Assembly: GCA_038503035.1 (NCBI GenBank) | Contig: JAVSML010024710.1 | Location: 558,001-622,000 of the forward strand | Direction: 5' to 3' | Origin: Crocodylus rhombifer | Taxonomy: Eukaryota; Chordata; Crocodylia; Crocodylidae | Length of the DNA: 64,000 bases | Part shown: in pieces, positions 11,672-22,970 of the stretch | Numbering within the stretch: the first letter of the stretch is position 1 | How the letters are laid out: each line of letters starts with the position of its first letter | Position numbers and translations under genes: made by a program | The notes under the pieces: generated by a model | What the model saw: the letters and a program-made list of their open reading frames with translations, nothing else | The model's database searches: none | Told to the model about the DNA's origin: nothing

Positions 11672-12005
11672 CAGGCATGCTCAACCTCTGGCCCATGGGC
11701 CAGATCCAGCCCACAGTGCTGTATCATCTGGCCTGCAAGGCTCCCCATGGGTCTGGACAGTGGTAGCACAGCTTACTTTCTACTAAATACAGACCCATGG
11801 GGAGTCCTGGGCCACGTGCATTGGATCTGGTTCTTGATCCCAGTATGCACAGCCAGGCATATCTAGTGTGTACTGCCATGACATAAATGGGGCAGAAGGG
11901 GCAGTGTCAGCTCCCCAGGACCCAATCGCTGTGAACAGGACAGGGAGGGAGCACTGCCAGGCCCCAGTGTCTAATCTGGCCCATATATAGCCTGATCTGC
12001 CCCAC
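11672..12005. mobile_element. hAT-like element, right end unclear
   Basis: Left end CAGGCATGCTCAACCTCTGG followed by 'cccatgggccagatccagcc'. The body matches the family at 6049 and 26668. The right end is lost near the start of the CR1 fragment at about 12010. Confidence 0.5.
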
Positions 12006-12009
12006 AGGT

Positions 12010-12812
12010 CACCTGCCACTCACCGGGCCTGCATCTGGGATACCGTGGAGAAGATCCCAAAGCTCCTCCAGCCCACAGACCACTATCCTATGCTCCTTAT
12101 TCATGTGGACACCAATGACATGGCTCGGAGAGCTCCCAGCCGGGTCATGAGGCGCTACAGGGATTTGGGAGCAAGGCTAAAGGGTCTGGGGGCACAGGTG
12201 GTGTTCTCATCAATCCTCCCAGTCTGGAGCTATGGGCTGAGGAGGGAGAGGAGGATCCACATAGTCAACCAAAGACTACGGCACTGGTGTCATCGGGAAA
12301 GCTTTGGCTTCCGCAACCACAGCCCGCTCTTGGGCAAGAGAGGCAGCAAGCTGCTGGGAAAAGATGGCCTCCACCTCTCTCCCCTGGGGAGGAAGCTCTT
12401 CTCAGCCTGACTGGCTGAACTGCTCCACCAGGCTTTAAACTAAGCCCACTGGGAGACAGGGGGAGTACCGCCACTGCTGGCCCGCTGAGCAACTTTTGCA
12501 AAGCCAGCAGGCCAAGGCACTTAAGGGAGCCCACTCTTGCCCCAGCCCTGGTACAATCTGTGGGCAAGGCAAGAACCCCCAAGGGGACACTTGCCTGCCT
12601 GTACAGGAGCTTGGGGAATAAGTAGGAAGAGCGCAACCTCCTGCTCAATGCAAATAATTATGATGTCACAGGGATAACAGAGACCTGGTGAGACTCCACC
12701 CATGACTGAACCTCGGGTATAGATGCCTATACCCTGTATAGGAAGGATCGTGTAGATAAAAGGGGCGGGGGTATAGCCCAGTATTTCCCACTTCCCTTTT
12801 CAGCTACATAAA
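12010..12812 (+). mobile_element. CR1 LINE internal fragment: ORF1 esterase and ORF2 endonuclease start
   Basis: A 121-codon open frame (12045-12410) carries the SGNH-esterase-like part of CR1 ORF1: HVDTNDMA near residues 20-27 and DGLHLSPLGRKLF near the end (the Asp-His pair of the fold). Downstream, in broken frames, sequence resembling the start of ORF2 endonuclease is seen (YDVTGITETW, then YTLYRKDRVDKRGGG) at about 12650-12780. CR1 copies are normally 5'-truncated, so a fragment holding ORF1 and the ORF2 start but no 3' end is unusual. It stops abruptly near 12812, probably by later deletion or insertion. Confidence 0.75.
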
Positions 12813-13329
12813 AATGACCATATTTACTTGAACAGAACACAATGTTTTTTCTCTCCAAACAGCATAGGGGGAAAAGCCCCCTTCTTATATTCACATACAA
12901 CAAAACCACATAAAATACATGATCTATTATTAAACTGCTGTCAAAAGCAGCATGTGCTTAGTCAGGGAAACCAACTATGAAGTTAGTTAACTGCAGCCAA
13001 CATGGAGGATGACTATAAAAAACACACTGCCCATAAGGGATAAACCTGTTGATGGGAATGTATTATAAGAGGTTGGTGCAGCTCTTCTGAACAAGATATA
13101 TGCTAATGTCCATTATGTACAGTCTCCCTCAGCACCAACTCTTTCAAGTAATAGTGAACCACTACATAGCATACATTTTTACTTCCTCTTCACTCCTGCA
13201 ACAAATCTATACCTTTCTTTCCCACTCTCAATGATTCCTGTTTCTTCACCAGCCCTAAATGCCTGGCAAACACCACAACAGGGCCCCAAACGGTTAACCC
13301 AGAATCCCTCTGTCGCTCCCTCACTCAGC
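12813..13329. other. Interval between two LINE relics
   Basis: 'gaccatatttacttgaacag' near 12817 resembles an end of the TACYGTATTTACTC MITE family, without a partner. Otherwise nothing recognised. Confidence 0.35.
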
Positions 13330-14570
13330 CTAACAGGTCCCTAACAGCCCCAATTGTGGGAGAGTTGAGTGTCAGCCAGGTCTGCCCACTTTCCCTGATC
13401 CCACTTATCTGCATGATGGAACTGCTAGCACAGCAGCTCACACAGGACCCTAGGATCAGTCGTGTAAAGATCCCCTACAGTAACAGAGAACAGAAGATCC
13501 TGGCCTACGTGGATGATCTCAATATCATATGCAGGGACAAGTTTTTGGTTAAAAGAGCATTACCACACACCCAGGTAGACAGAGCAGCACAACAGGGACC
13601 AACTCAACATGAGCAAAAGTACCTACCCTAGTACTATGCAGATTCAGGGACCTGTCAGCACTGAAGGTCTTTGTCCCCCATAAGGGAGTAAAGATCTTCA
13701 GTGTGATGTTGATCCAGATCTGACCAGACAGAGGCCCAGGGAAAATCTGACAGAGGCTACGGTCAAACAGAGCGGAACTATGGCAATTGCACTGCCTGTC
13801 AGTGAGAGGGCATATGGCACACATGAAGGTGGTGTTACTACCAATACTTCTACACACCGCCTTAGTCTTCCACTACTCAGAGCAAGTTATTCACAGGATC
13901 CAAAGAGTCAAATGCATCTTCTTCTGGAACTCCAGATGGGAGAAATGGCAATGACCACACTGTACAAAAGCAAAAAAAATCTGGAGGCAGAGGAATGCCA
14001 GACATCCTGCTGTTCCTCTAGGCCAAGTACATGAGCCAAATTTACAAGAGGGCAACAAGGAAAAAATCCAAAACAGCTCATTTTATAAAGTATTTTTCAG
14101 GGCAACTACTTCGACAGTCCACCCTGTGGGTGTACATGACAACCAATGTAAGCCTGTGGACCATGGAGTTCTCATGGTTCTACGAAGTCCTAAAATGCTA
14201 CTGGGACAAATATAAGCTACACGATGAGGCCCTAGCAACCCTGGTGAATCACTGCAAGATGCAGGAGGTAGTAAGGGCAAAAGACATCATATCACCCATA
14301 AGCCTACTACCCGGTGACAGATGCCAAGCCATGTGGGAACGAATCTTTCACAAGGAAGTGCAGAAGGAAGTGCAAGAACAGAGACTTGAACTGGCAGATA
14401 GCCCACTGGCATGTGCAGGCATGGAGAAAACGGTAAGGGGCAGAAAGGTCCATCCAACTGCCCTAGGCAATCTTGCCAATGGGAGGCAAAAACAATCAAC
14501 CACCTCTTCTGAGACTGCTCATACGCCAGAGAGGTGTGGAAGAGAACATATGTACTCCTTCTGGTAGTGA
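13330..14570 (+). mobile_element. L1-Tx1-type LINE, reverse transcriptase to C-terminus, decayed
   Basis: The reverse-transcriptase core is recognisable: CPLSLIPLICMMELLAQQL, then YVDDLNIIC with the catalytic YVDD at 13506-13517. Further on, in other frames, the Tx1-like FWNSRWEKW block (about 13920-13955) and a C-terminal zinc-knuckle-like region with HLFWDCSYAREVW are seen (about 14500-14545). Frameshifts and stops separate these blocks, so the copy is dead. Family placement in the L1/Tx1 group is from motif memory. Confidence 0.7.
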
Positions 14571-15710
14571 CAGGTTTCATAACCCTGACCAGAAAGGTGG
14601 TTCCATCTGGGCACTTGACTAAGCAGCAAGAGGCCCCAAGAAAAAGCTTTTGGGAACTGGCTTGTAGGTAAAGTTGATACTGCATTAGAACAATGGTCCA
14701 GGGCAACAGCAAGGGTTAACTGATTTCTAAAAGCCTGTTTGTGACAGTTTCTTCAAGGCCCTCTGTGTCTGACACAGGCAAGCTGCAAACAGATACACAG
14801 GCTGGAAAACTGAAGACATGTACCACACTGTTCCATAACAAAGATGAGGGATTCTGTGTCATTAGCAGCAGGTCACAGTGCCCAAGTGCAGAGCCCTTGG
14901 GATTTCCAGTTTTGCTCGATGGACCTAATTAGGAGGAGAACTGGAAAAAGTCCAAATTAGGATGCATACATGTGATGGGTTTGTGAAACAAGGGAATGTG
15001 CTGACAGGACAGAGCGCAGACAGTATGATGACCACAGAAAGATAATCAGCAATGCCCAAAGATTAAATGTCAGCAGAGAAGAGAAAGGATACAAAAGGAG
15101 GGATTTCAGACCAGCAAAGGGTCCCCTAAGAGGGGAACCCGAGACCATTAGGGACAGAGAGCACACCACTAGCCCATCTCACCCATTCCACTGGGGGCTA
15201 GGTGGGGTGGGCCTTAACCTCTGACCTCCGGGCTGCTGACATCTGACATTCAAGAAAGAAACTCAGGGTGAAGCTCGTGCACAGGCCCGACATACATCAA
15301 CCCTGTGAACCCTGGGACTGGTAGATATCAAATTGTTTGCATTGTTCTTATCTGCTATCACTATGTATCAGTAAAATTTGCTTATTACTGAATGGAAAGG
15401 TCATGGTTGGTCTGAGAGTTTGGGTCCATGCGGAACAAGGTATCTGGGTCATAAATCCAGTGCCAACAGGCACACAGGAGAAATTTCAAGATTAAAGCCA
15501 TCGTGCAGTGCACTTCCAGTGTTCCCTACTTTTAGTTATATATTTTGCCAAAAAAATTTAAAAGTTTGTACTACATGAAGTGCCAAAGTGCTGTTTAAAC
15601 GTGTGGTTAAAGAGTACCTGTGCTAAAACCTGTAGTAGTTTCAGAAATAGAATATGCATCAATTCTGGATGAACTAAGTCTATGGGTACCATATACAAAT
15701 TACTACAGAC
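14571..15710. other. Interval without recognised feature
   Basis: May include the 3' untranslated part of the L1-Tx1 relic ending near 14570. No gene seen. Confidence 0.4.
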
Positions 15711-16007
15711 ATGTTTATTTCCAGGTCAGTATTTTCAAATTTGTCTCTCACTTCCACGTGCTCAGAAAGAGCAGAGTCTGACAGTAAGGAGGAGGGAAGA
15801 AGTTGAGGGGCTGACAAGGGGGCTACCTGAATCCCAGTTTTATTTTCCCTACTGTAGCAGTGGGAAGGGGACAAATTCAAGGCCAATTTCCAATAATTAG
15901 ATTCTATACCTGGAAAATTCTATATATGGAAAATGTATAAATTAGTTGCAATTAATTTGCCCGGGGGGGGGAAGGGGGGGGGCTTTGAATAAACACAGTA
16001 CCCTTTT
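15711..16007. mobile_element. MITE of the TACYGTATTTACTC-end family, degenerate
   Basis: Contains 'ttagattctatacctggaaa' at about 15898 and the right end 'ctttgaataaacacagtac'. Runs of G flank the terminus. The left end near 15711 (atgtttatttccaggtcagt) is diverged. Confidence 0.5.
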
Positions 16008-16744
16008 GATTAACAGTTTTCATGCCAGGTGTCTGTCTCACGGAAATTAGTTAGAAAATATAAGCCAAGACAAATCAATCATATCAAAGAACATGAGGGT
16101 AGGGAAAAATGTACAGTATTTGCCCACATTAATTCCACTGATCTTTTCTTTGAAAATCCTGCTCCAATGTTTTGAAGCAGTGACTAGAAATTTGACAGGG
16201 GACGAATGTTCTTTGTGTCACCATGCTTTGCCATGCTTATGAAAATCAACACAAATTTGGCCAGCCTATAAGCCTCAGAGTTTTGACTGAGCATATGCAA
16301 ACATTTTTAAAAAAATTTTTTTTTTCAAATCTTAACAGCTAAACTACCAAGATATTCAGTCTGGGATACTACAATTGCCCCTGAACTGATAGGCAATTAT
16401 CACCAGCCCTGCTGGGCCTAGGCACCATGGAGAGTTGTTGATGATTTCAACAATACAAAAAAGTCAAGCCTGGAAAAAGTGGTTAAAGAAGTAAACCTCC
16501 TGTACTCTCTGTAGCTGGTCCAAAGAGATGACCAAACTTACCATTGTTATCAACTGCCACTAGCTCAACCATCCGTAGTCTGTGCAACAGTATTATTCCC
16601 ACCCTGCTGATGACCCTGAGTTTGTAATGTTGATGACATCAGCACTAGGCCTATTAGTGACCACTAGTTATGTGGGCCTAAAGGCCACTATGTTACCAAG
16701 AGCTCTCTCTTAGGGGTGGCAAAAGAAAGAAGGACCACAACTGA
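16008..16744. other. Interval without recognised feature
   Basis: AT-rich; a poly-A/T stretch of about 25 bases at 16301-16325. No gene seen. Confidence 0.45.
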
Positions 16745-17470
16745 CTGCAGGGCACAAAAAAATGACAAAAAGGGAACATGTAGGTGGGTCAAAGATGAAT
16801 AACAAGTGCACCCTCGGGCGACACCAAACAGAGCATCCCAGACAGCACCCACTGACTCTCAAAGGCAACCAGGGAGTTGGTGGCTACTCCCCAGTGGTGC
16901 CCCACTCAGAGATGGGACCGGAAAAAACCCGGGAATATAGCTCCACAGTCGCCTTCCTAGGCAGAGCCTCCTTCATAGTGACACAGATGGCCAGCTTGGC
17001 CAAGCTAGGAGAAGGTTGACCAGGAGGTCCCAGGCTTTGGTGGGGCAATGGATGGGGTGTCAAAAAATAAACAAGTGTGGGGGAAAAGTGCAGGGGAAGG
17101 AGCAGGAAGTGCAGGGCCTGCAACGCCTCTGTGAAGGAGCCACCAGCCTAGGTCCCTGGTGGTGTGTGGGATCAAGGTTGAGTACAGGCTAGGCCACCGG
17201 GGTCCACCAGCCTTACCCTCAGCTAAGATGTCCTGCCATTTGGCATCTGGGAAGGACACGAGGGCAGCATGGTGGACCATTTGGAGGACAAACGTGTAGA
17301 GCTGGTGATGGTGGGCTGAGGAGAAGCGGACCATGTTTTTGTCCTCCAGCCCACTAAGATGATGCAGCAGAGTGCTGCGGGACCTGATGAGGTACAGACC
17401 CCACCAGCAACTCCACCAAGCTGGGGGACCACCCTCCTGCAGGACCTGCTCTAAGAAGTTAAGGGCAACA
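16745..17470 (-). mobile_element. L1-Tx1-type LINE, C-terminal part, decayed
   Basis: A minus-strand frame (17334-17005) encodes KWQDIL, PRWPSLYSTLIP and DLGWWLLHRGVAG, the block after the reverse transcriptase in Tx1-like elements, here with the downstream zinc-finger cysteines partly lost. The next frame contains GVATNSLVAFESQWVL, a typical end of these proteins. It is on the opposite strand from the copy at 13330 and represents a different part and probably a different subfamily. Confidence 0.65.
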
Positions 17471-18134
17471 TCAGCGCTAGGAGGTCATGACGCTTTTCTA
17501 ATTCATTTTACAGATATGTCCTGACAGCAGGTATGAATATTCCTTAATTAAAACATTTTGATTCCAGATTCAAGAAAGTAATGTATTCTTGCAGGCACAG
17601 GCCATTTCCCCGCAACCTAGTTCCACATCCTAGTCCATTTTTCTCACCTACTTTTCAGATTTCTCATCTCAGTCCCACTTTAACCCCAGCACAGCAGACT
17701 CAGACTCTAAATAATAGGCATGAAGGAACACATCTTCCAGATAATAGTTTCACTTCATGGCATGAAATACAGCACCACAAACTCCACAGGCAGTATGCAC
17801 CCATAAAGGCTTTAATGATTTAACCATGACAATCTGAACTCTCTCAGTATTGAACTCGTACTCCTTAGAGCATTCCCTGGACAACAGTTCCTAGCTGTAT
17901 TTTCAGGAGCTAGTGCTGAGTCTCCTCAGCATCACCAGGAGGTTGCCATTACTCCTTCTCTCTTTCCTTTCAAAGCACAAGAAAAAAACCCAGAAGTGGG
18001 CCCTCCATGAAGGATCCTACCTTTGAAAAAAAGGTGTGAGGAAAGCATGTTATTCCTCTTTCAAATCATAATTTCTTGATATCAAGAATGTCAGTGGCAA
18101 CAAAGTATGAAAATCTGGGAACTGAATGTTTTCA
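17471..18134. other. Interval without recognised feature
   Basis: No exon or repeat recognised. The last part may be further decayed CR1 sequence. Confidence 0.4.
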
Positions 18135-20075
18135 TTTTTGAGAGGTCTAGCCAAAAATAAATCTCTTGAAAACAGTGACCATGAAATAACACAATTCATG
18201 ATTTCTAAAAGGGGAAGGAGAGAGAACACCAGAATGAAGGCAATGGACTTCAAATGAAGTCAGAACTGATATGTGAGGAGAAATGTAGTAAGAGATCTTC
18301 TGACAAAGTCAGGGAACTATACAATGATCTGAAATTCAATAAAAATAGTAAAAGTGGAAACTAGGTCAAATTAGTAAGAATCTGTATAAAAGTATAGCAA
18401 GAGAATGAAGGGCTAAAATCAGAAAGGTAAGGCACAAAACGGAGACATAACTAGGAAGGGACATAAAAGAAACTAAGGAAACATTTCAAGTATGTCAGTA
18501 ATAAGAGGAAGTCCAAAAAAAATAAATAAATAAAAAAGGTGGCCTACTAAACCATACGAAGAATAATTTAATAATAGATGATGCTTTGATTTAATCTTCA
18601 CTAAAATGGTTAACAGATGAAACCTGCTGGCTTGCAGCATCAATGATAATTTATAAAGAAGCAATGATTCAGGCTAGAATAGGGAAGGACCAAGTTAGAG
18701 ACGACTTAAAAAAGTTAGATGTTTTCAAATCAACTGAGCCTGATGAACTTTACTTTAGTGTACTTAAGGAACTGACTGAAACCATCTCAGGGCCTTTAAC
18801 GATCATCTTGGAGATCTTGTGGGGAACAGGCAAGGCTCTAAAGATTGGAAAAGGTATACATAGTGCCCATTTTGAAAAAGAAGAAAAAGAAGGACTTGCA
18901 TAATTACAGATAAATCAGTCTAACTTCCATTTGCAGAAAGATACTGGAACAAGTAAACCATCATTAAGTACCCTGATAATAAGGTTAAAAGTAACAGTTA
19001 ACACAAATCTGCCAAGTCATGTTAAATGAATCCAACTTCTTTCTCCAACAGGTTAAAAAAAGTCTTGCGGACAAGGGAGAAACAGTAAATTTAATATATC
19101 TGTACTTTATATCCCATATAACATCCTTACACAAGCTAGGGACATATAGCCTAGAGAACTGGTTTTCAAAATCTTCTCATTTGCAGACCCTCACAAAATT
19201 TCGAATGGAGGTGCAGACCTCTTTGGAAATTACAAACGGAGGTGCAGACCTCTCTGAATTCTAAGCCTGAGTATTCAAATACTTTTGATTCATTACAGTC
19301 ATCTTTCATGGACCCTTAGACAGTCTATGGACCCCAGGCCTAGAGGGAACTACTGTAAGAAGTTTTCCAGCTAGCTGAGTACCCAAAGTCAAAATTAGTT
19401 ATCAATGACGTGCTCTCAAACTGAAAGGATGTAGGATATATTAAGGAAAGGCTTCAAGGGGGTTTGTCTTGGGTACAGTATTATTCAACATTTTTATGAA
19501 TGACTTGGATAATGGGATAGAGAATGAACTTACATATGCAAATAATATCAAGTTAGGAAGGGTTGAAAGTACTTCGATGGAAAGGATTAGAACTCAAAAT
19601 TATGACAAACTGGAGAAACGATCTAAAATATATAACAGCCAATACTGGACGGTATAAGCAGGAGTACGTGCAAGATGCGAAGAAATCCATCCATTCTGTA
19701 CAGCACTACAAAGGCTTCAGTTGAATACTACACTCAGTTTTCAGTACTATACTTCAGCAAAAATATAGACAAGCTGGAGGGAACACAAGCAGAGCGGACA
19801 GATCTACATGACTTAAGGAAAGATTGAAAGAATTGGCTTTGCTTAGTCCAGAGAAGAGGAGGCTGAAGGGAGAGGATTACAGTTTGCAAGTATATAAAAG
19901 ATTCCTAAAAAAAGAAAGGTTAGAAACTGTTTCTCCATGTCTACTGTGGATGGGGTAATGCACTTAAATGACATGAAGAGAAATTTAGGTTAGACATTAC
20001 AAAAACTTTCCAACAATATAGTTAATCACTTGAGTAGATTATCTAAGAGATTCTGCATTGCTTAAAGTTTTTAAG
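18135..20075 (+). mobile_element. CR1-type LINE, long decayed copy
   Basis: In order, across several frames: ENSDHEITQFMISKRGRREN (endonuclease end, about 18170-18230), FKYVSNKRKSKK (about 18490-18525), KKLDVFKSTEPDEL (18705-18750), KGETVNLIYLYF (about 19070-19110), FNIFMNDLDNG and YANNIKLG (19480-19560), then a C-terminal EYYTQFSVLYFSKNIDKLE block (about 19715-19780). The catalytic FADD has become YANN (Asn codons at 19541-19546). The copy is interrupted by an hAT-like element at about 19150-19370. It is much older than the CR1 at 29863. Confidence 0.75.
19150..19370. mobile_element. hAT-like MITE nested in CR1
   Basis: The segment 'gaactggttttcaaaatctt' ... 'gactcatggacccttagaca'-type ... 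'ggaccccaggcctagaggga' is the inverted relative of the element at 58097-58256. It separates two parts of the CR1 reverse transcriptase, so it inserted after the CR1. Ends are approximate. A 31-base sequence (ggtgcagacctctttggaaat-like) is repeated inside, at about 19209 and 19242. Confidence 0.5.
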
Positions 20076-20334
20076 AGGGCGTAACAAGCTCCCAACCCCA
20101 TTACCAGAATAAGGGCCAGAAGGCAGACTATTCGGATGTCCCCAACTTCCTCCCTCTCCTGCGACTTTCCCTCTCCCCCACAAGCTCCTGGTTGCTCTCC
20201 TGTTTTTTATGTTTTCCCTAAACCTGAGCCAGCTTCCCCGAAACACATAGCTTACCAGACAGGCAGGGAACGGGCTTACCAGGCAACAGCACATGGCTGG
20301 CTGGACTCCAGCTCTGCTACAGGCAATTACAGCC

Positions 20335-21760
20335 AGTTGAGTTGTTGACCAACAGCTGCCCTACGAGCAAGCAGGCTTCAGAAGAAACCGATCAACCTTT
20401 GACCATGTGGCAGCTCTCACAACTGATCTTGAGAGAGCCTTCAAGAATCAAGGAAAGGTTCGAGTGGTTCTAGTTGACCTAACAGCAGCCTATGACACAG
20501 TCTGGCACAGAGGCTTTCAGTATAAGCTACTTACCACACTACCAGACAAAAGTCTGGTTAACTTCACCATGGAGATGATTTTGAATCAGTGCTCTACTCT
20601 GAATACATCATGCAGAAAGACAAGTCATCACAAGAGACTCAGGAACGGAGTACCACAAGGCTCCATCCTAGGTTCCACCCTGTTTAACATCTACACAACA
20701 GTCTACCCAAGCACCACATTGACCAAATACATGTAAGCAGACAACCTGGCACTTGCTGCTGCCAGCAATAACATATCATCAATGGAGGCCAAACTGAACT
20801 GTAGCATGCAACTCATAGCTTCCTACCTAAAACAGTAGTGACTGAAGCTGAATATACAGAAGACCACACACCTCATTGCTTTTTCACCTTAACAATCATA
20901 CTGTGAATGCCAAGAGTTGTTGGGGGGGGGGGGGGGGGGGAAGAGTTACCCTTCAAGAAGACAACTAAGAAGAGTAAGAGTAACCCTTTTGAGTGACCTG
21001 GGTATCACTCTAGACAGAAGCCTAACCTTCTACCACCACCTGGAGGAGCTGAGGCACAAAGTAACTTCAAGGGCAGCAGCCATTAAGAAACTAGCTGGTA
21101 CAACATGGGGAGCTGACTTCTCTACCTTGAGAACAACTACACTAGACAAGGTTTATGCATCAGCGGAATACTATCTCCTTGTGTGGGCAATTGGTGCCCA
21201 CACCTGCAAACTGAACAGTGCCCTGAATTCTGTACTACAAACAGTAAGTGGCTGCCTGGTATACAAGGAACAGGAAAACTTGTTCATCTTGGCAGGAATC
21301 CCCCCCCTCATAATAACAAGAGGTCTGAAATATTGCTTGACCTGACAATCAAACCCAACAGGAAGACCATCCACTACATGACATGACTGAAAAATACCCA
21401 ACACAGAAACATCTAAGAAGCAGAAAACCCTTACCAGTATCTGCTAGAAACATCACAGAAGAAGCAGGAAGGAGATACCATACTGTTGTCATGGCCCCAG
21501 AGAAAGTGGGAAGAGCAATAGAATAACAACCACACTCCACTAGACAACTACCGTCCTCACACCCTCCTGGTCAAACTCCCACATAAGGCATGGATAATCC
21601 TGAATTGACTGTGATCAGGCTACGGTGCCTTCAAAAAAATCAAACACAAAATAGGCCTTCTAAACTCACCATCATGCCACTGTGGCAAAGGAGATCAAGC
21701 AGCCCAGCATATACTAACTGACTACCCTCTATATGGTCCAGTAGAGGGAGCGAACAGTTT
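20335..21760 (+). mobile_element. Jockey-superfamily-like LINE, reverse transcriptase to C-terminus, decayed
   Basis: The frame from 20344 reads LPYEQAGFRRNRSTFDHVAA, then VDLTAAYDTVWH (catalytic Asp at 20476-20478) and NGVPQGSILG. The next motif should be YADD, but the Tyr codon is now TAA (20734-20736) and the second Asp is Asn, so the enzyme is dead. Downstream come LGITLDRSLTFYHHLEEL and KLAGTTWGADFSTLR (20995-21130), a thumb-like AEYYLLVWAIGAHT block, and a C-terminal SPSCHCGKGDQAAQHI zinc-knuckle (about 21667-21715). These motifs are unlike CR1 or L1. They recall Jockey-group (Daphne or Nimb-like) elements. A 19-G run interrupts it at 20922-20940. Confidence 0.65.
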
Positions 21761-22434
21761 GGAAGATTGCAGCAATACTGATGGATCTACTCTTAAATGG
21801 TTGGAGGAGTCCACTTTCCTTAGTCACACGCAAGAAGTTGAGTTAAACAGCCTGGGTCACCTGGCCTAGAGGGTCAGGTGACCAGAAACACTGGGGGGGG
21901 GGGGGCAGAGGGCGGAAGAATAGGAAGGAAAGGGAAGAAGAGCAGCAGGGAAAAAGGTGGAGTGAGAGGAGGAATTGCTGTGGCAGTTTCTGGAGGGGCC
22001 ATGAGGAAGCCCTAGGCAAACCCCTAAAGTAGTGGGGAGTCAGAGGAGCTGCTGCAGCACAGAGACTGAGCTACTAACAGCTAAGTCTTCTTTCTATTTA
22101 CATTTCTCTTGGTGCATGACCAAACCTTAGTAGCTGCCCAGGCAGGGCTTCTGGCACCAGCTAGGGACTGAATTCAAAGCAAGTTAAGAACATCCTAGGA
22201 CAGAACACACAAAGACTGAGCAGCCTTGCCACTATGCTGCAGGGGCAGCTTGGGCTCCAGTACCATGGACCCAGAGGAGGACCCTGGGTAGTTAGAGAAA
22301 GTGGCTGGAAGCAGGGATGTCCAGCCAGACACACATCCAGGAACTTGCAAGCGTTGCAGGTATACCCCAGAGCGGCCTACACAGGCGGTTAAACAAACCC
22401 CTCTCAGTACTGTTGACAGAAACAGCTGATTTTG
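21761..22434. other. GC-rich unclassified interval
   Basis: Contains a run of about 13 Gs near 21894 and purine-rich sequence to about 21980. Probably old repeat DNA; no gene seen. Confidence 0.35.
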
Positions 22435-22503
22435 TTTTAGAACCACGGGATAGGCTAGATGACTTAAGATCCCTTCTATGTATACTTTTTACATGATTTG
22501 ATC
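22435..22503 (+). mobile_element. CR1-type LINE 3' tail fragment
   Basis: 'gggataggctagatgactta' followed by 'agatcccttctatg' and 'tttgatc' matches the CR1 3'UTR ending. No coding part remains. Confidence 0.55.
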
Positions 22504-22970
22504 ATTAATGACAGCCTAGTTAGCCCTTGCTTGTTCTGAAATAGATGAATGTAGGATTTCCTAGCAACTCCTCAACATAAATCTCGCTGCTCTGCGTGGG
22601 TAACTGGTGCCTCGAGTCAGGAGAGGCAGTCAGTGACCGGGGTGGGGTCCCTGGGGGGGAGCCCCCCGGCAGCCAATCTCATGGCCCGGGGGGAGGGGAA
22701 AAAGGGTGCCCCAGTGGAAGTCCCCCAGACATTTCTACTTTTGCTGGCAGCCCCACTCCCCAACTGGTCCTTGCAGGGGGGGGAACCCGCACTCCTCCCT
22801 GCCCCGCTTTCCATTCCCCAAGTGAGGAGCACAGCCTGACAGGGGGCACACCAGTGCTCTCAGGGGGTGCGTGTGCACCCCTGTGCACCCTCTACGCATC
22901 AGCACTACTGCTCTATGTATCTGAACCCAAGCATGTCAGTAAGACAGATTAGAGATGAGAAGTGGCCTTT
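22504..22970. other. GC-rich unclassified interval
   Basis: 'gggggagccccccggcagcc' and 'gtgcgtgtgcacccctgtgc' show local inverted symmetry typical of repeat DNA. Short open frames on both strands overlap without any recognisable protein. Confidence 0.35.

Noticed and set aside
13356..14567. Functional reverse transcriptase gene
   Set aside because: The YVDD motif is intact, but stops and frameshifts separate all domains; it is a dead LINE.
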